DNA of 13,815 bases, from NCBI GenBank assembly GCA_043718245.1, contig JAYSWB010000038.1, positions 1 to 13,815 of the forward strand, given 5' to 3'. The position numbers and the translations under genes are program-made. The DNA is from JBAXAB01 sp043718245. Lineage in GTDB: Bacteria > Patescibacteriota > Minisyncoccia > Phycocordibacterales > CAIZLB01. Under the pieces are notes generated by a model. That model saw only the letters and a program-made list of their open reading frames with translations. It ran no database searches and had not been told where the DNA came from. Position 1 is the first letter of the stretch. Each line of letters begins with the position of its first letter. Below, piece after piece: positions 1-6,678 of the stretch.

Positions 1-15
1 GGTAAAAACAAATGT

Positions 16-24
16 GGGGGGGGG
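16..24. repeat. Nine-base G homopolymer
   Basis: An uninterrupted run of nine G lies about 20 bases upstream of the -10 box of the first gene. Such tracts can slip during replication and change promoter spacing, but this one lies near the window edge and I cannot see what is further upstream. Its function is unknown; it may be neutral or a sequencing artefact. Confidence 0.5.
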
Positions 25-41
25 TGGATAACTTGGGTTTT

Positions 42-50
42 TGGTATACT
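42..50 (+). promoter_or_regulatory. Extended -10 promoter of the first glycosyltransferase gene
   Basis: TGGTATACT is an extended -10 element (TG, one base, TATACT at 45-50). Only eight bases separate it from the ATG at 59, so transcription would start at or next to the start codon. No convincing -35 box is seen, which is common for extended -10 promoters. No Shine-Dalgarno sequence is present. Confidence 0.6.
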
Positions 51-58
51 ATTCCCTA

Positions 59-955
59 ATGAAAGACCAATTTTGCATATTTGAATGTGGGGGCGATGAA
101 TCAAGGAACTTAATGGGTACCGCCGTGGTTTCTTCGATCAAAAAAGCTATGCCTAAAAGGCAGATTGTGGTAGTAACACATATTCCCGAGATATGGCTTC
201 ATAACCCAAATGTCTACCGAGTCTACAAATTTGGATTTTTATCATATTTTTATGAGGATTTTGTTAAGGATAAAGACAGTTTGATTTTTAGACATGATCC
301 AATGCAGACGAACGATTACGCATATGACAAAAAACATTTAATTAAAATTTGGTGTGATCTTTGTGGGGTACCTTATGATGGGTCTCTCCCTGCGCTTTAT
401 TTTACTTGGCGTGAGGAAGAAGCGATGGGAAAGCTGACCAAATCAGACCAGCCTCTGTTTTTTATAGAAACAAATAGAAGAAGAATCCGAGATGATATGC
501 CTCAATTTTGGGCTACTGATATGCCGATATCAATTGCAGAAGAGGTGATTGCCGTCATGAATGCACGGGGTTATAAAACTATTCATATCAAAGAAGCGGG
601 TGGTGTTGCCTTGCGCGGGACCACTCCTATTACTTTTGATTTTAGGCAGACCCTTTGTGCTTTAAAATATTCAAAGGCTCGGCTATTTGTAGATTCATGG
701 GGACAACATGTAGCCGCGGCTTTGGGGATGGCATCTGTAGTTACATGGGTGTCAGGAAATCCGGAAACAGTTGGTTACAAAATGCACAAAAATATTATGC
801 TCGAATTTTCTGATAAATCTCTTGCCGATTTTGCAGGTTCATATAAAGATGGTTTTGGTTTAAGTGTGGATCTTTTGAAATTACCTGCATCACTTGATAA
901 AAGTTATAGTGTAGAAAAAATTACTGATGCAATAGAGAATACATCTAATAAATAA
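59..955 (+). CDS. Glycosyltransferase family 9-like protein (copy 1)
   Basis: This 298-residue protein resembles family GT9 (ADP-heptose:LPS heptosyltransferase-like), which transfers a sugar from a nucleotide donor onto a cell-surface glycan. The N-terminal half has a Rossmann-like start (FECGG, then NLMGTAVVSSI). The C-terminal half carries the GT9-type segment FVDSWGQHVAAALGM followed by a short strand and a GNPETVGY turn, the usual donor-binding region. The protein is clearly paralogous to the next gene along its whole length. I chose the ATG at 59 rather than the in-frame TTG at 41: the TTG lies inside the -10 box, and the ATG gives a length and N-terminus matching the paralogue (297 residues). 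The acceptor and donor sugars cannot be read from the sequence, and GT9 membership is by pattern only. The gene ends in TAA one base before the next gene, so the two form an operon. Confidence 0.7.
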   Translation: MKDQFCIFECGGDESRNLMGTAVVSSIKKAMPKRQIVVVTHIPEIWLHNPNVYRVYKFGFLSYFYEDFVKDKDSLIFRHDPMQTNDYAYDKKHLIKIWCDLCGVPYDGSLPALYFTWREEEAMGKLTKSDQPLFFIETNRRRIRDDMPQFWATDMPISIAEEVIAVMNARGYKTIHIKEAGGVALRGTTPITFDFRQTLCALKYSKARLFVDSWGQHVAAALGMASVVTWVSGNPETVGYKMHKNIMLEFSDKSLADFAGSYKDGFGLSVDLLKLPASLDKSYSVEKITDAIENTSNK

Positions 956-956
956 C

Positions 957-1850
957 ATGAATAAGAAAAGCATTATCTTTAATATCGCGGGTGGCGCTGG
1001 AAAAAACATTATGGCAACATCTGTGGTGGCGCAAATTCGTAAAACTTATCCAAAAGACGAGATTATCATTTCAACGCCATGGAAAATTATTTGGGAAAAT
1101 AATCCTGATGTTAATAAGGTGATAAATCCAGAGGAAGTAGCGTTTTTTTACAGAGATTATGTAAAAGACAAGGATGTCAAAATATTTAAATTAGATCCAT
1201 ATAATGCCGACGATTATTTTTATAGAAGACGGCATTTGATAGAGATCTGGACCAGTCTTTGTGGGATAAAATACAAAAAGGCAGAGCCAAAATTGTACTT
1301 TACAGATGAGGAGGAGAAAACTGTAAAAGAAAAGTTGGGCTTAAAAGAAGGTAAAGACAATCGACCACTATTTTTCATTCAGGCTTCTGGTGGACCAGAA
1401 AATCAACCTTATCCAATATCATGGGCCAGGGATTTGCCGTTATCAATTGCCGAGGAAGTGGTTAAAAAAATGAATGAAAAAGGCTACCGGACTATTCAAA
1501 TCAAGCGAAATAATCAAGTTCAAATCTCTGGAGCGGAATATATTCCATTTACACTCCGCGAGTCTTTATGTGCATTAAAATTTAGCGAAAAGAGGTTATT
1601 GGTGGATTCGATTTTCCAACATGCGTGTGCTGCTTTGGGACTCCCTGCTGTTGTGGTTTGGATAGTGAATGATCCAAAAGTTTTTGGATACGACATACAC
1701 ACAAACCTTTTTCCAGAATTAAAAGAAGAGTTTCGACACCATCCTAATTCCTACTTGGAACAATATAATATTTCCGGAGTTTGGAGCGAGCATCCATACA
1801 AAACGGACGGATTGTTTTCTGCAGGGAAGATTCTAAAAGCTTTGTTATAG
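957..1850 (+). CDS. Glycosyltransferase family 9-like protein (copy 2)
   Basis: This 297-residue protein is the tandem paralogue of the preceding gene. Both share the N-terminal pattern (NIAGGAGKNIMATSVVAQI), a VKDKD segment, the PLSIAEEVV helix, LCALKFS, and the C-terminal LLVDSIFQHACAALGLPAV segment typical of GT9 donor-binding domains. The first G-rich loop (GGAGKN) is more canonical here than in copy 1 (GGDESRN), so this copy may be closer to the ancestral enzyme. The start lies one base after the upstream stop with no Shine-Dalgarno sequence, suggesting translation coupled to the first gene. It probably acts in the same surface-glycan pathway, perhaps adding the next sugar. It ends in TAG four bases from the end of the opposite-strand sulfotransferase gene. 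Confidence 0.7.
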   Translation: MNKKSIIFNIAGGAGKNIMATSVVAQIRKTYPKDEIIISTPWKIIWENNPDVNKVINPEEVAFFYRDYVKDKDVKIFKLDPYNADDYFYRRRHLIEIWTSLCGIKYKKAEPKLYFTDEEEKTVKEKLGLKEGKDNRPLFFIQASGGPENQPYPISWARDLPLSIAEEVVKKMNEKGYRTIQIKRNNQVQISGAEYIPFTLRESLCALKFSEKRLLVDSIFQHACAALGLPAVVVWIVNDPKVFGYDIHTNLFPELKEEFRHHPNSYLEQYNISGVWSEHPYKTDGLFSAGKILKALL

Positions 1851-1854
1851 AAAC

Positions 1855-2655
1855 CTATCTCTTTTTCCAAAAATTTAATTCATCGTATTTTTCTGCAAAA
1901 GGACCGAGGATTTTTGGCCACTGCGGTTCAATTGGTGCCACTTTTGGACGAATATCGTGAAGTCCTGCAAAACCATGTACGCTGTCATCTTCCCATGTCA
2001 CCTGTTTTACATTTTCAAAATCATGCTCAAAAAATGGTTCATCTAAAAAGTTGTAAATTGCCTTCATCGTCTCGTTTGGATTTCTTGTCAAATCATCAAA
2101 ATCAACTAGGAACATTCTGTCACCAAATCCGCGATTAAGTGCATCCGTAATCCTCGCATAGGCCAAACCCACAGGTTGATCAGGTTGCATCCAGACCTCG
2201 GTTCTTCCCTGTGCTGTTTGAAAACGAAAGTAATTTGCTGATTCTTGGCCTACTTGTCGAGTTTTCGATTTATCTCTCCACAGTTTTTCAAAGCTTGCCA
2301 AGACATCACGGAGGTCACGCACGGGTACTAAAACCTTGGCTTTTCTGCCTAAAACTGCCTCTGCCATTTCAAGAAGTGAGAGCCACCCCCTGCATTTATC
2401 GAATACGACAGGATTAGGTTGAGTTGAATAATAGCTTTCTAAAATCCCTCGGAGCACCCGAGTTTTAGCGGCCTCATCTGGTGCGGCTTTAAACTCAATC
2501 AGATTGTCCCAGACATTTCGGACATTGAACATGACATCCATAATTCCAGAGGTTCCTGTTGTGTGAAACCGTGGATTTTGGGCAAGGATGTTACAAAGGA
2601 GGGTTGAGCCTGAACGTGGCATTCCAGCTATGAAGTGAAAGGTTTTTTGGTTCAT
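1855..2655 (-). CDS. PAPS-dependent sulfotransferase
   Basis: The 266-residue protein belongs to the sulfotransferase superfamily (PF13469 type), which moves sulfate from PAPS to a hydroxyl or amino group, usually on a carbohydrate. The 5'-phosphosulfate-binding loop is visible at residues 10-20 (AGMPRSGSTLL). The 3'-phosphate-binding motif is at about 110-121 (PVRDLRDVLAS, with Arg113 and Ser121). A VFDKCRGW segment lies between them, as is usual. No signal peptide or membrane segment is seen, so it should act in the cytoplasm. It sits tail to tail with two glycosyltransferase genes, which suggests (inference) that it sulfates the glycan they build. No PAPS-making enzymes are in the window. 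The ATG at 2655 lies seven bases after a perfect TATAAT box and lacks a Shine-Dalgarno sequence. Stop codon TAG. Confidence 0.85.
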   Translation of the reverse strand: MNQKTFHFIAGMPRSGSTLLCNILAQNPRFHTTGTSGIMDVMFNVRNVWDNLIEFKAAPDEAAKTRVLRGILESYYSTQPNPVVFDKCRGWLSLLEMAEAVLGRKAKVLVPVRDLRDVLASFEKLWRDKSKTRQVGQESANYFRFQTAQGRTEVWMQPDQPVGLAYARITDALNRGFGDRMFLVDFDDLTRNPNETMKAIYNFLDEPFFEHDFENVKQVTWEDDSVHGFAGLHDIRPKVAPIEPQWPKILGPFAEKYDELNFWKKR

Positions 2656-2662
2656 TGGGGTG

Positions 2663-2668
2663 ATTATA
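2663..2668 (-). promoter_or_regulatory. -10 box of the sulfotransferase gene
   Basis: On the minus strand a consensus TATAAT lies seven bases before the ATG at 2655, predicting a leaderless transcript. It is not preceded by TGn, and the -35 region is weak. The whole gap to the upstream RhuM gene is only 44 bases and contains no terminator that I can see, so some read-through from upstream is possible. Confidence 0.6.
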
Positions 2669-2699
2669 TACTGATTGTGGGAGGATGACTACAATGACC

Positions 2700-3722
2700 C
2701 TATTTTTTGTTTGAATCAATTATCTTTTTCACCTCTCGGTCAAAGTCTGATTCTATATTCTGAGATTTATTAAATTTATTGTATTCGGTAGTGGCCTTTT
2801 TGTCAGCTTTTGCCTTGGAAATTTTTCCTTTTCCATCCAGTATTTTGTACTCGTTAAAAGTCAAAAACTTGTCAACGCTCTGTGAAAATTCTTTCATGGT
2901 AAAGGTATTACTTCTTTCAATAAGACCCTCGATATAATCAAAAAAACCTGTGACAGTTCGTTCAAGCTTTTTAATTTCTTTTTCTTCCAAATAATTTTTA
3001 GCCACTGTAACATCCGATTGTAGAATTCTACCTGTCGGAGATTTTTTCCATGTCGCAAGTCCCATATTAGGTAAATTTGCATCTGCTTTGCTATAAATTA
3101 TTTCAGGAGCTGTCTTGCCTGTAATAGCAAAGTGGAATTTATTCTGGACCATGGCATAAAATTCATGGCAAATATCAGAATCCTTTTCATAATCTATGCT
3201 ACATTCGGCAAAAATGTCTGTTATTTGTTGATAAATTCGACGCTCGCTCGCACGGATGGAACGGACCCTTTCTAGAAGTTCCTTAAAATAATCTTTATCA
3301 AATAGTTTTTTTCCTTGTTTCAATCGTTCATCATCAAGTACGAATCCTTTGATAATAAATTCACGGAGGACTTGTGTTGCCCAAATGCGGAAATTGGTGG
3401 CACGTTTCGAGTTTATTCTGTAGCCTACGGCAATGACAGCGTCGAGGTTGTAGTGTTGAGTGTCGTAACCCTTTCCATCTTTGGCAGTTATCCGGAAAAT
3501 CCGGATAACTGCATCTTCCTTTAATTCTTGGCTTTTAAAGATATTTTGGAGGTGTTCATTGACCGTTCTGACATCAACATCAAACAACTCCGCCATAAGC
3601 TTCTGGGTTAGCCACACCATTTCGCCTTCTACCCTAACCTCAATTTTTGGGTTCCCTTTTTCAGCAGTAAAAATAAGGAATTCGGCAGTGGTGTTTTTTT
3701 GGATTGATTTTTCTTCTTTCAT
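2700..3722 (-). CDS. RhuM-family protein
   Basis: This 340-residue protein matches the RhuM family (Pfam Virulence_RhuM, PF13310), named after a Salmonella pathogenicity-island gene and widespread in accessory DNA; its biochemical role is not established. Residues 37-60 (VWLTQKLMAELFDVDVRTVN and on) look like a winged or helix-turn-helix DNA-binding segment. The family core YNLDAVIAVGYRINS, with FRIWATQVLREFIIKGFVLD soon after, follows at about 91-130. The C-terminal part has YEKDSDICHEFYAMVQNKFHFA-type family sequence, so the protein looks full length. I chose the ATG at 3722 because the upstream in-frame GTG at 3746 overlaps the -10 box. A perfect 13-base inverted repeat lies inside the gene (3484-3512). 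This is the most accessory-like gene of its neighbourhood. Stop codon TAG; the next gene downstream has its own promoter. Confidence 0.85.
   Translation of the reverse strand: MKEEKSIQKNTTAEFLIFTAEKGNPKIEVRVEGEMVWLTQKLMAELFDVDVRTVNEHLQNIFKSQELKEDAVIRIFRITAKDGKGYDTQHYNLDAVIAVGYRINSKRATNFRIWATQVLREFIIKGFVLDDERLKQGKKLFDKDYFKELLERVRSIRASERRIYQQITDIFAECSIDYEKDSDICHEFYAMVQNKFHFAITGKTAPEIIYSKADANLPNMGLATWKKSPTGRILQSDVTVAKNYLEEKEIKKLERTVTGFFDYIEGLIERSNTFTMKEFSQSVDKFLTFNEYKILDGKGKISKAKADKKATTEYNKFNKSQNIESDFDREVKKIIDSNKK
3484..3512. repeat. Perfect 13-base inverted repeat inside the RhuM gene
   Basis: Arms GCAGTTATCCGGA and TCCGGATAACTGC match exactly and are separated by three A. In the minus-strand mRNA this would form a strong 13-bp hairpin over the codons for the VIRIFRIT stretch. 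It may be an intragenic operator or a site of RNA processing, or chance helped by the repeated Ile-Arg codons. Confidence 0.75.
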
Positions 3723-3737
3723 ATAAAATGTGGGAGC

Positions 3738-3743
3738 ATTATA
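3738..3743 (-). promoter_or_regulatory. -10 box of the RhuM gene
   Basis: A consensus TATAAT on the minus strand lies 15 bases before the ATG at 3722, predicting a leader of about eight bases, too short for a Shine-Dalgarno sequence, and none is seen. The matching -35 region would fall inside the 3' end of prfA. This is the longest spacing among the close -10 boxes of the window. Confidence 0.55.
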
Positions 3744-3755
3744 CACTAATACAAA

Positions 3756-4730
3756 TTACTCCTCATCCTCCGCCTCACCCACCTCCCCATTAAAATTCTG
3801 CAGTGCGTCCATAATTGGACCAAATTCCCCTAACATCACGCGTTCAATACTGTGCCATGATTGCTTAATTCTGTGGTCCGTAATTCTGTCCTGTAGAAAA
3901 TTATATGTCCTGATTTTTTCAGATCTATCCCCTGTTCCAATCTGGTCCTTGCGATTTTTAGCGTATTTTTTAGCTTCTTCTTCTTCTTTTAATAATTGCA
4001 ATTTTGCCATCAAAATCTGCATGGCTTGTTCGCGGTTTTTAAGCTGGCTTCGGGCACTTGTAGAGCGGACATCAATTCCTGTTGGCTTGTGAATTAAACG
4101 CACCGCTGTCTCTACCTTGTTTACATTCTGTCCTCCGGCACCACCAGAGCGTGAGAACTCCATTTCAATGTCCCCAGGATTGATTTCTACAGTGATTTTT
4201 TTCTTTAGTGGCAGAATTACCACCGTCACAGTCGAGGTGTGTATACGGCCCGATTTTTCAGTTGCAGGCACTCGCTGTACGCGGTGCACACCCGTTTCGT
4301 ACCTCATATATTTGTAAATTTGTTTTCCTTTCAGTTCAAATGAAGCAAGCTTGTATCCGCCTGATTCACTTTCTGAAATATCGATTGTTTGCGATTGCCA
4401 ACCTCGGGTTGAAGCGAACTTTAAATACATATTGCAAAGTTCTTCCGCAAAAAGAGAGGCTTCTTCCCCTCCCGTTCCTGGGCGCACTTCTAAAATCACT
4501 TCGGATGGAAACTCATCTTCTTCTTTATCTCTGTCCAGGATTCCTTGAATTTTTCCTCTAATATCCTCAATTTGTACATCTAGATTTTTTGCATCCTCTT
4601 CTGCCATTTCTTTCATAGAAGGATCACCCTCTCCCATTAATAAAACCTCTCGTTTTTCTTTTTCGAGTCTTTCATATTCTGTAGCGAGATAATTGGTCTC
4701 GTGATTTTTTTTAAGCGCGTCTATGTCCAT
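3756..4730 (-). CDS. prfA: Peptide chain release factor 1
   Basis: This 324-residue class I release factor ends translation at UAA and UAG. The stop-codon-reading tripeptide PAT is at residues 155-157 (HRVQRVPATE), which marks RF1 rather than RF2 (SPF). The universal GGQ motif, which triggers peptide release in the ribosomal peptidyl transferase centre, is at 199-201 (SRSGGAGGQNVNKVET). The N-terminal domain is somewhat shorter than in the roughly 360-residue E. coli protein, and the C-terminus has an acidic tail (EVGEAEDEE). I chose the ATG at 4730 because the in-frame GTG at 4757 lies within the terminator hairpin upstream. A TATACT box sits seven bases before the ATG, so the mRNA should be leaderless. 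All 16 genes in the window end in stops that RF1 reads. Confidence 0.97.
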   Translation of the reverse strand: MDIDALKKNHETNYLATEYERLEKEKREVLLMGEGDPSMKEMAEEDAKNLDVQIEDIRGKIQGILDRDKEEDEFPSEVILEVRPGTGGEEASLFAEELCNMYLKFASTRGWQSQTIDISESESGGYKLASFELKGKQIYKYMRYETGVHRVQRVPATEKSGRIHTSTVTVVILPLKKKITVEINPGDIEMEFSRSGGAGGQNVNKVETAVRLIHKPTGIDVRSTSARSQLKNREQAMQILMAKLQLLKEEEEAKKYAKNRKDQIGTGDRSEKIRTYNFLQDRITDHRIKQSWHSIERVMLGEFGPIMDALQNFNGEVGEAEDEE

Positions 4731-4737
4731 AGTGTTA

Positions 4738-4743
4738 AGTATA
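4738..4743 (-). promoter_or_regulatory. -10 box of prfA
   Basis: TATACT on the minus strand lies seven bases before the prfA ATG. Only one base separates it from the rpmE terminator hairpin, so the -35 and spacer region of this promoter would lie within the hairpin DNA. No Shine-Dalgarno sequence is present. Confidence 0.6.
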
Positions 4744-4744
4744 A

Positions 4745-4785
4745 AAGAAAAAACCACTATTGAAAAACAACAGTGGTTTTTTCTT
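4745..4785 (-). terminator. Intrinsic terminator of rpmE
   Basis: An inverted repeat with 18-base arms (4745-4762 and 4768-4785) encloses a five-base loop. The arms differ at one position, which is a G-U pair in the minus-strand RNA and a C-A mismatch in the plus-strand RNA, so the structure favours the minus strand. The stem has a G/C-containing core (CCACTGTTG) flanked by A and T runs, giving a U-rich 3' side. It begins eight bases after the rpmE stop. Confidence 0.85.
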
Positions 4786-4792
4786 GACTAAG

Positions 4793-5017
4793 TTACTTTG
4801 CCTTTTTGGCGTTCTTAGTACTAGCTGCTCGAGCTTTGAACTTTTCTACTCTGCCGGCTGTATCCAATACCTTTTCCTGTCCAGTGTAAAAAGGGTGGCA
4901 ATTAGAGCAAATTTCAACATTTACGTCCTTTTTAGTTGAACCCATATTATAAACCGCTCCGCATGCGCAGGTAAAAACGGCGTCTTTGTTATATTCTGGG
5001 TGGATTTCTGTTTTCAT
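4793..5017 (-). CDS. rpmE: 50S ribosomal protein bL31
   Basis: This 74-residue protein matches bL31, which sits at the central protuberance of the large subunit and helps bridge to the small subunit. It is the zinc-binding (C+) form: cysteines 17, 19, 37 and 40 (CAC, then CSNC) form the ribbon, followed by the family signature HPFYTG. The C-terminus is extended and rich in Lys and Ala (ASTKNAKKAK). A zinc-containing form without a visible zinc-free paralogue suggests zinc is not strongly limiting, but only this window is seen. The gene has its own -10 box ten bases upstream of the ATG and a strong terminator just downstream, so it is a single-gene transcription unit next to prfA. The rpmE-prfA neighbourhood is common in bacteria. 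Confidence 0.97.
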   Translation of the reverse strand: MKTEIHPEYNKDAVFTCACGAVYNMGSTKKDVNVEICSNCHPFYTGQEKVLDTAGRVEKFKARAASTKNAKKAK

Positions 5018-5027
5018 AAGTCATCGA

Positions 5028-5036
5028 ATATTATCA
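5028..5036 (-). promoter_or_regulatory. Extended -10 promoter of rpmE
   Basis: On the minus strand TGATAATAT gives an extended -10 (TAATAT at 5028-5033) ten bases before the ATG, predicting a leader of only a few bases. The gap to the upstream gene is 24 bases, so any -35 contact would fall within the end of that gene. Confidence 0.5.
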
Positions 5037-5041
5037 GAAGA

Positions 5042-6400
5042 TTAGGAATTCTGCAATATGTCGATATTGGCCTGTAAAGTGGCCGCCCTCGACATAACTT
5101 GGTTACCGTAGAATATCGTTGAGCTTGTGCAAGAGCGTCCCGAATAGTATTTGCAAGCAGCATTTTTCTCGGCTGCCGTTCCTCCCCCTGCCCCCAAGTC
5201 TCCCAAGTACATAGATGACGCCATTAGTGCGTCCTGTGGTGCCCAGGGATCAGAACTGGCCTTTCCTAGAGCGCTTGCAACGCGATTTCCAAACAATACC
5301 CACGTTGAAGGGATAAATTGTGCAGGTCCCATACCCCCTCCGAAGCCACGTCCAGAGTAATATCTGGCGCTTCCAATTGGACATGAAACTGGAGTCTTCA
5401 TCCAATCCCGCCCTAATGCTTCTGTAATAGTTTTAAATGGAACCGTGTCTCGGGGAGCCTTCATGACTTGTTCAAAAGGATTACCACTATTTTTTCCAAC
5501 CCCATCTCCTGTTGTCATATTGGTCATATAACAAGAACCGACATTGGCACCAAGGTTGCTTTCTTGTTGAATAATAGCCAGTAAAAATGCAGGGCGAACA
5601 CCTGTGATTTGCGAGGCGCTCTTGGCATAATTTAGAGCATCCCCGAATTTAATTGCGGCCGAATCTCGAAGTTGGAAAAGAGCATTTCGAATCTGAGTCG
5701 CCTTCGCTTGATTATTAGAAATTTCACTTTGATACTTGGCCTGCTGTGATTTGTTCAAGCTGAGAAGTTTCTTTTTTTCTTTTTCAGACGCCTCGATAGA
5801 TTTTTTTTCTTCCTCCACGTTTACTTTGGTGAAAATTTCTTGATTACGTTTGGTGTCCAATTCCTGCTTTACCTGTTCGGTTTGTGCTTTGGCAGATGAA
5901 ATTTCATCTAAAAGTACCTTAAGATCCTTTTTGATATTTGAATAGTTGCCCAGGTCGACGAAAAAGTCTGACATTTTTTGCCCAGAGAGCACTGCTTCAA
6001 TTGTAGAAAAGCTGTCGAGAACCTGTGTACGCTGTAAAATTCGGGTCAAAGAATCTCTACTTTTTTCTATTCTTTCGCTAAGGGACTGGATGGTGTTTTT
6101 CTTGACCTCAATATCTTTTCCTAGATTTTGAATAGCAATCTCGTGGGCTCGAATTTTAAGTTTGGCCTGTTTAATTCTGGCATCAAGCTTTGCGATGTCG
6201 TTTTGATACGCGGTGGCTTCACCTTGCTTTTGGTTCAAAATAACCTGCTGTTCTTGTATTTGCCTTTCAATTTGGGCAAGTTCTTCACGAAGCACCCTTT
6301 CCTGGTCAGGGGTAAGGGCAGGGTTTGTGCTTTGGGCAAATGCAAAAGGAGCACTACACATTAACGAGATAACAGTTAGGCAATATAAAAAACGCTTCAT
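5042..6400 (-). CDS. Secreted coiled-coil protein with C-terminal lytic transglycosylase domain
   Basis: The 452-residue protein begins with a Sec signal peptide (KR, hydrophobic core, AFA cut site, about residues 1-22). A long charged coiled coil follows (about 32-245), like the helical part of EnvC, PcsB and CwlO, proteins that control or carry cell-wall hydrolases at division. From about 255 comes a lytic murein transglycosylase fold: FLLAIIQQESNLG places the likely catalytic glutamate at 280, and GGMGPAQFIPSTW (355-367) matches the MltB-type (SLT_2) signature. Such enzymes cut the glycan strands of peptidoglycan between MurNAc and GlcNAc. Four cysteines in this domain (290, 340, 416, 424) could form disulfides outside the membrane. 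In most bacteria such a coiled coil is linked to a peptidase or LytM domain, so this pairing is less usual. A single-gene transcript is likely, with a perfect extended -10 eight bases before the ATG. Confidence 0.85.
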   Translation of the reverse strand: MKRFLYCLTVISLMCSAPFAFAQSTNPALTPDQERVLREELAQIERQIQEQQVILNQKQGEATAYQNDIAKLDARIKQAKLKIRAHEIAIQNLGKDIEVKKNTIQSLSERIEKSRDSLTRILQRTQVLDSFSTIEAVLSGQKMSDFFVDLGNYSNIKKDLKVLLDEISSAKAQTEQVKQELDTKRNQEIFTKVNVEEEKKSIEASEKEKKKLLSLNKSQQAKYQSEISNNQAKATQIRNALFQLRDSAAIKFGDALNYAKSASQITGVRPAFLLAIIQQESNLGANVGSCYMTNMTTGDGVGKNSGNPFEQVMKAPRDTVPFKTITEALGRDWMKTPVSCPIGSARYYSGRGFGGGMGPAQFIPSTWVLFGNRVASALGKASSDPWAPQDALMASSMYLGDLGAGGGTAAEKNAACKYYSGRSCTSSTIFYGNQVMSRAATLQANIDILQNS

Positions 6401-6408
6401 TGGTAGCT

Positions 6409-6417
6409 ATTATAACA
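6409..6417 (-). promoter_or_regulatory. Extended -10 promoter of the coiled-coil transglycosylase gene
   Basis: TGTTATAAT on the minus strand is a perfect extended -10 element, with TATAAT at 6409-6414, eight bases before the ATG at 6400. This predicts a leaderless mRNA. It is the best-matching promoter in the window. Confidence 0.7.
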
Positions 6418-6439
6418 TCGATATCTTTATATTGAAATT

Positions 6440-6673
6440 CTACGCGGGAATAGGTGTCCCATTAACAATATTAACCGGAACACCGGTTCTAACCATCTTT
6501 TCTAATTCTGATCCTTGTTTTGAAGAAGCTTCTAGTAGCTCGATACCTATGGTTTCCCCGTGAATATCAACATCGATGTTTAAATGTTCATTTACAGGTA
6601 TTGTTCTAGCCACCTTACCTATTTTAATAGAGAAGTAAATTGCGTCAGCTACTTTATCGTAATTTATTTTCAT
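6440..6673 (-). CDS. DUF2283 family protein, possible antitoxin
   Basis: This 77-residue protein has the DUF2283 pattern: an N-terminal MKINYDKVADAIYFSI strand-turn-strand (family form: Y..E.DALYI), then a LNIDVDIHGETIGIELLEAS segment (family form: V.LD.D..G.IVGIEIL.AS). It ends with a GTPIPA tail. Its biochemical function is not established. It begins five bases after the stop of a DUF4258 gene and lacks a Shine-Dalgarno sequence, so it is probably co-transcribed and translationally coupled. Two-gene units of these families recur in bacterial genomes and look like toxin-antitoxin modules; by size and fold this would be the antitoxin candidate. That assignment is inference. Stop codon TAG. 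Confidence 0.75.
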   Translation of the reverse strand: MKINYDKVADAIYFSIKIGKVARTIPVNEHLNIDVDIHGETIGIELLEASSKQGSELEKMVRTGVPVNIVNGTPIPA

Positions 6674-6678
6674 TTTAT

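Noticed and set aside
41..58. TTG at 41 as start of the first glycosyltransferase
   Set aside because: It overlaps the extended -10 box, and the ATG at 59 aligns with the paralogue's N-terminus.
3723..3746. GTG start at 3746 for the RhuM gene
   Set aside because: The GTG overlaps the TATAAT box; the added residues look unconserved.
3730..4561. Several plus-strand open frames opposite prfA
   Set aside because: They are antisense shadows of a well-supported release factor gene and resemble no protein family.
4731..4757. GTG start at 4757 for prfA
   Set aside because: It lies in the terminator hairpin; the family N-terminus fits the ATG at 4730.
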